Below, in pieces: positions 5,440 through 5,526 of a DNA stretch of 5,526 bases (position 1 is its first letter; each line of letters opens with the position of its first letter). The DNA is taken from positions 1 through 5,526 of the forward strand of contig CANJWF010000087.1 of NCBI GenBank assembly GCA_947478315.1, read 5' to 3'. Both the position numbers and the translations under genes were made by a program. A model generated the notes under the pieces. It saw only the letters and a list, made by a program, of their open reading frames with translations, ran no database searches and was not told the DNA's origin. The DNA comes from Sphingobacteriaceae bacterium (GTDB lineage: Bacteria > Bacteroidota > Bacteroidia > Sphingobacteriales > Sphingobacteriaceae).

Positions 5440-5526
5440 TGTAATTTGATGTGTGTTATGGGCGAATTCAAACATCTAAGGAAAGTAGTATAGGTAAGTT
5501 GCCGACCTTCTCTTTCTCGAAAAAGT

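Larger units (their letters stand above)
5235..5526 (+). ncRNA. ssrA: Transfer-messenger RNA (tmRNA), 3' part outside window
   Basis: tmRNA rescues ribosomes stalled on broken mRNAs: it is charged with alanine, enters the empty A site with SmpB, and then serves as mRNA for a degradation tag. The 5' end GGGGCTG is the usual acceptor-stem strand, followed by the D-loop-like ACCGGTATTGACAG. A first pseudoknot stem (AGAGC with GCTCT) precedes the tag frame, which reads GENNYALAA followed by TAA. Downstream are CTAGCC/GGCTAG/ACTAGCC segments of the later pseudoknots. The final part with the T-arm and CCA end is not in the window; 292 bases are present out of an expected total near 400. It is a one-piece tmRNA as far as can be seen. 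Confidence 0.95.

Overview
The window reads as AT-rich chromosomal DNA of a member of the Bacteroidota, probably a marine or freshwater flavobacterium-like or sphingobacterium-like lineage. Four things support this: a tmRNA whose tag reads GENNYALAA, promoter-like elements of the TTTG / TAnnTTTG type, no Shine-Dalgarno sequence, and a giant secreted protein built from FG-GAP/VCBS and PKD/Ig-like repeats, as is common in that phylum. I could not run a database search, so the lineage call is an inference.

Layout: almost the whole window (1-4994, minus strand) is one uninterrupted reading frame that leaves through the left edge. I translated it codon by codon; 1664 codons are visible and there is no stop or frameshift. 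It begins with a Sec signal peptide, followed by seven FG-GAP/VCBS-type repeats that would make one seven-bladed beta-propeller (about residues 45-400). After that come at least twelve complete Ig/PKD-like modules and the start of a thirteenth. From the second module on, each carries a regularly spaced pair of cysteines. Bacteroidota proteins of this build usually end in a type IX secretion sorting domain, but the C-terminus is outside the window.

Between 4995 and 5234 lies a non-coding divergent regulatory region. It holds a candidate promoter for the giant gene on the minus strand, a candidate promoter for the RNA gene on the plus strand, several CTTCAAA motifs, and a perfect 12-bp inverted repeat that overlaps the only well-placed start codon (TTG) of the giant gene.

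From 5235 to the right edge lies the 5' part of ssrA (tmRNA, plus strand), with the tRNA-like 5' end, first pseudoknot, tag reading frame and part of the later pseudoknot region; the 3' end is missing. The two genes are divergent neighbours with no evident functional link: one encodes a surface or secreted adhesin-like protein, the other the trans-translation RNA. The most notable points are the start-codon hairpin and the regular cysteine spacing of the roughly 100-residue repeat family.
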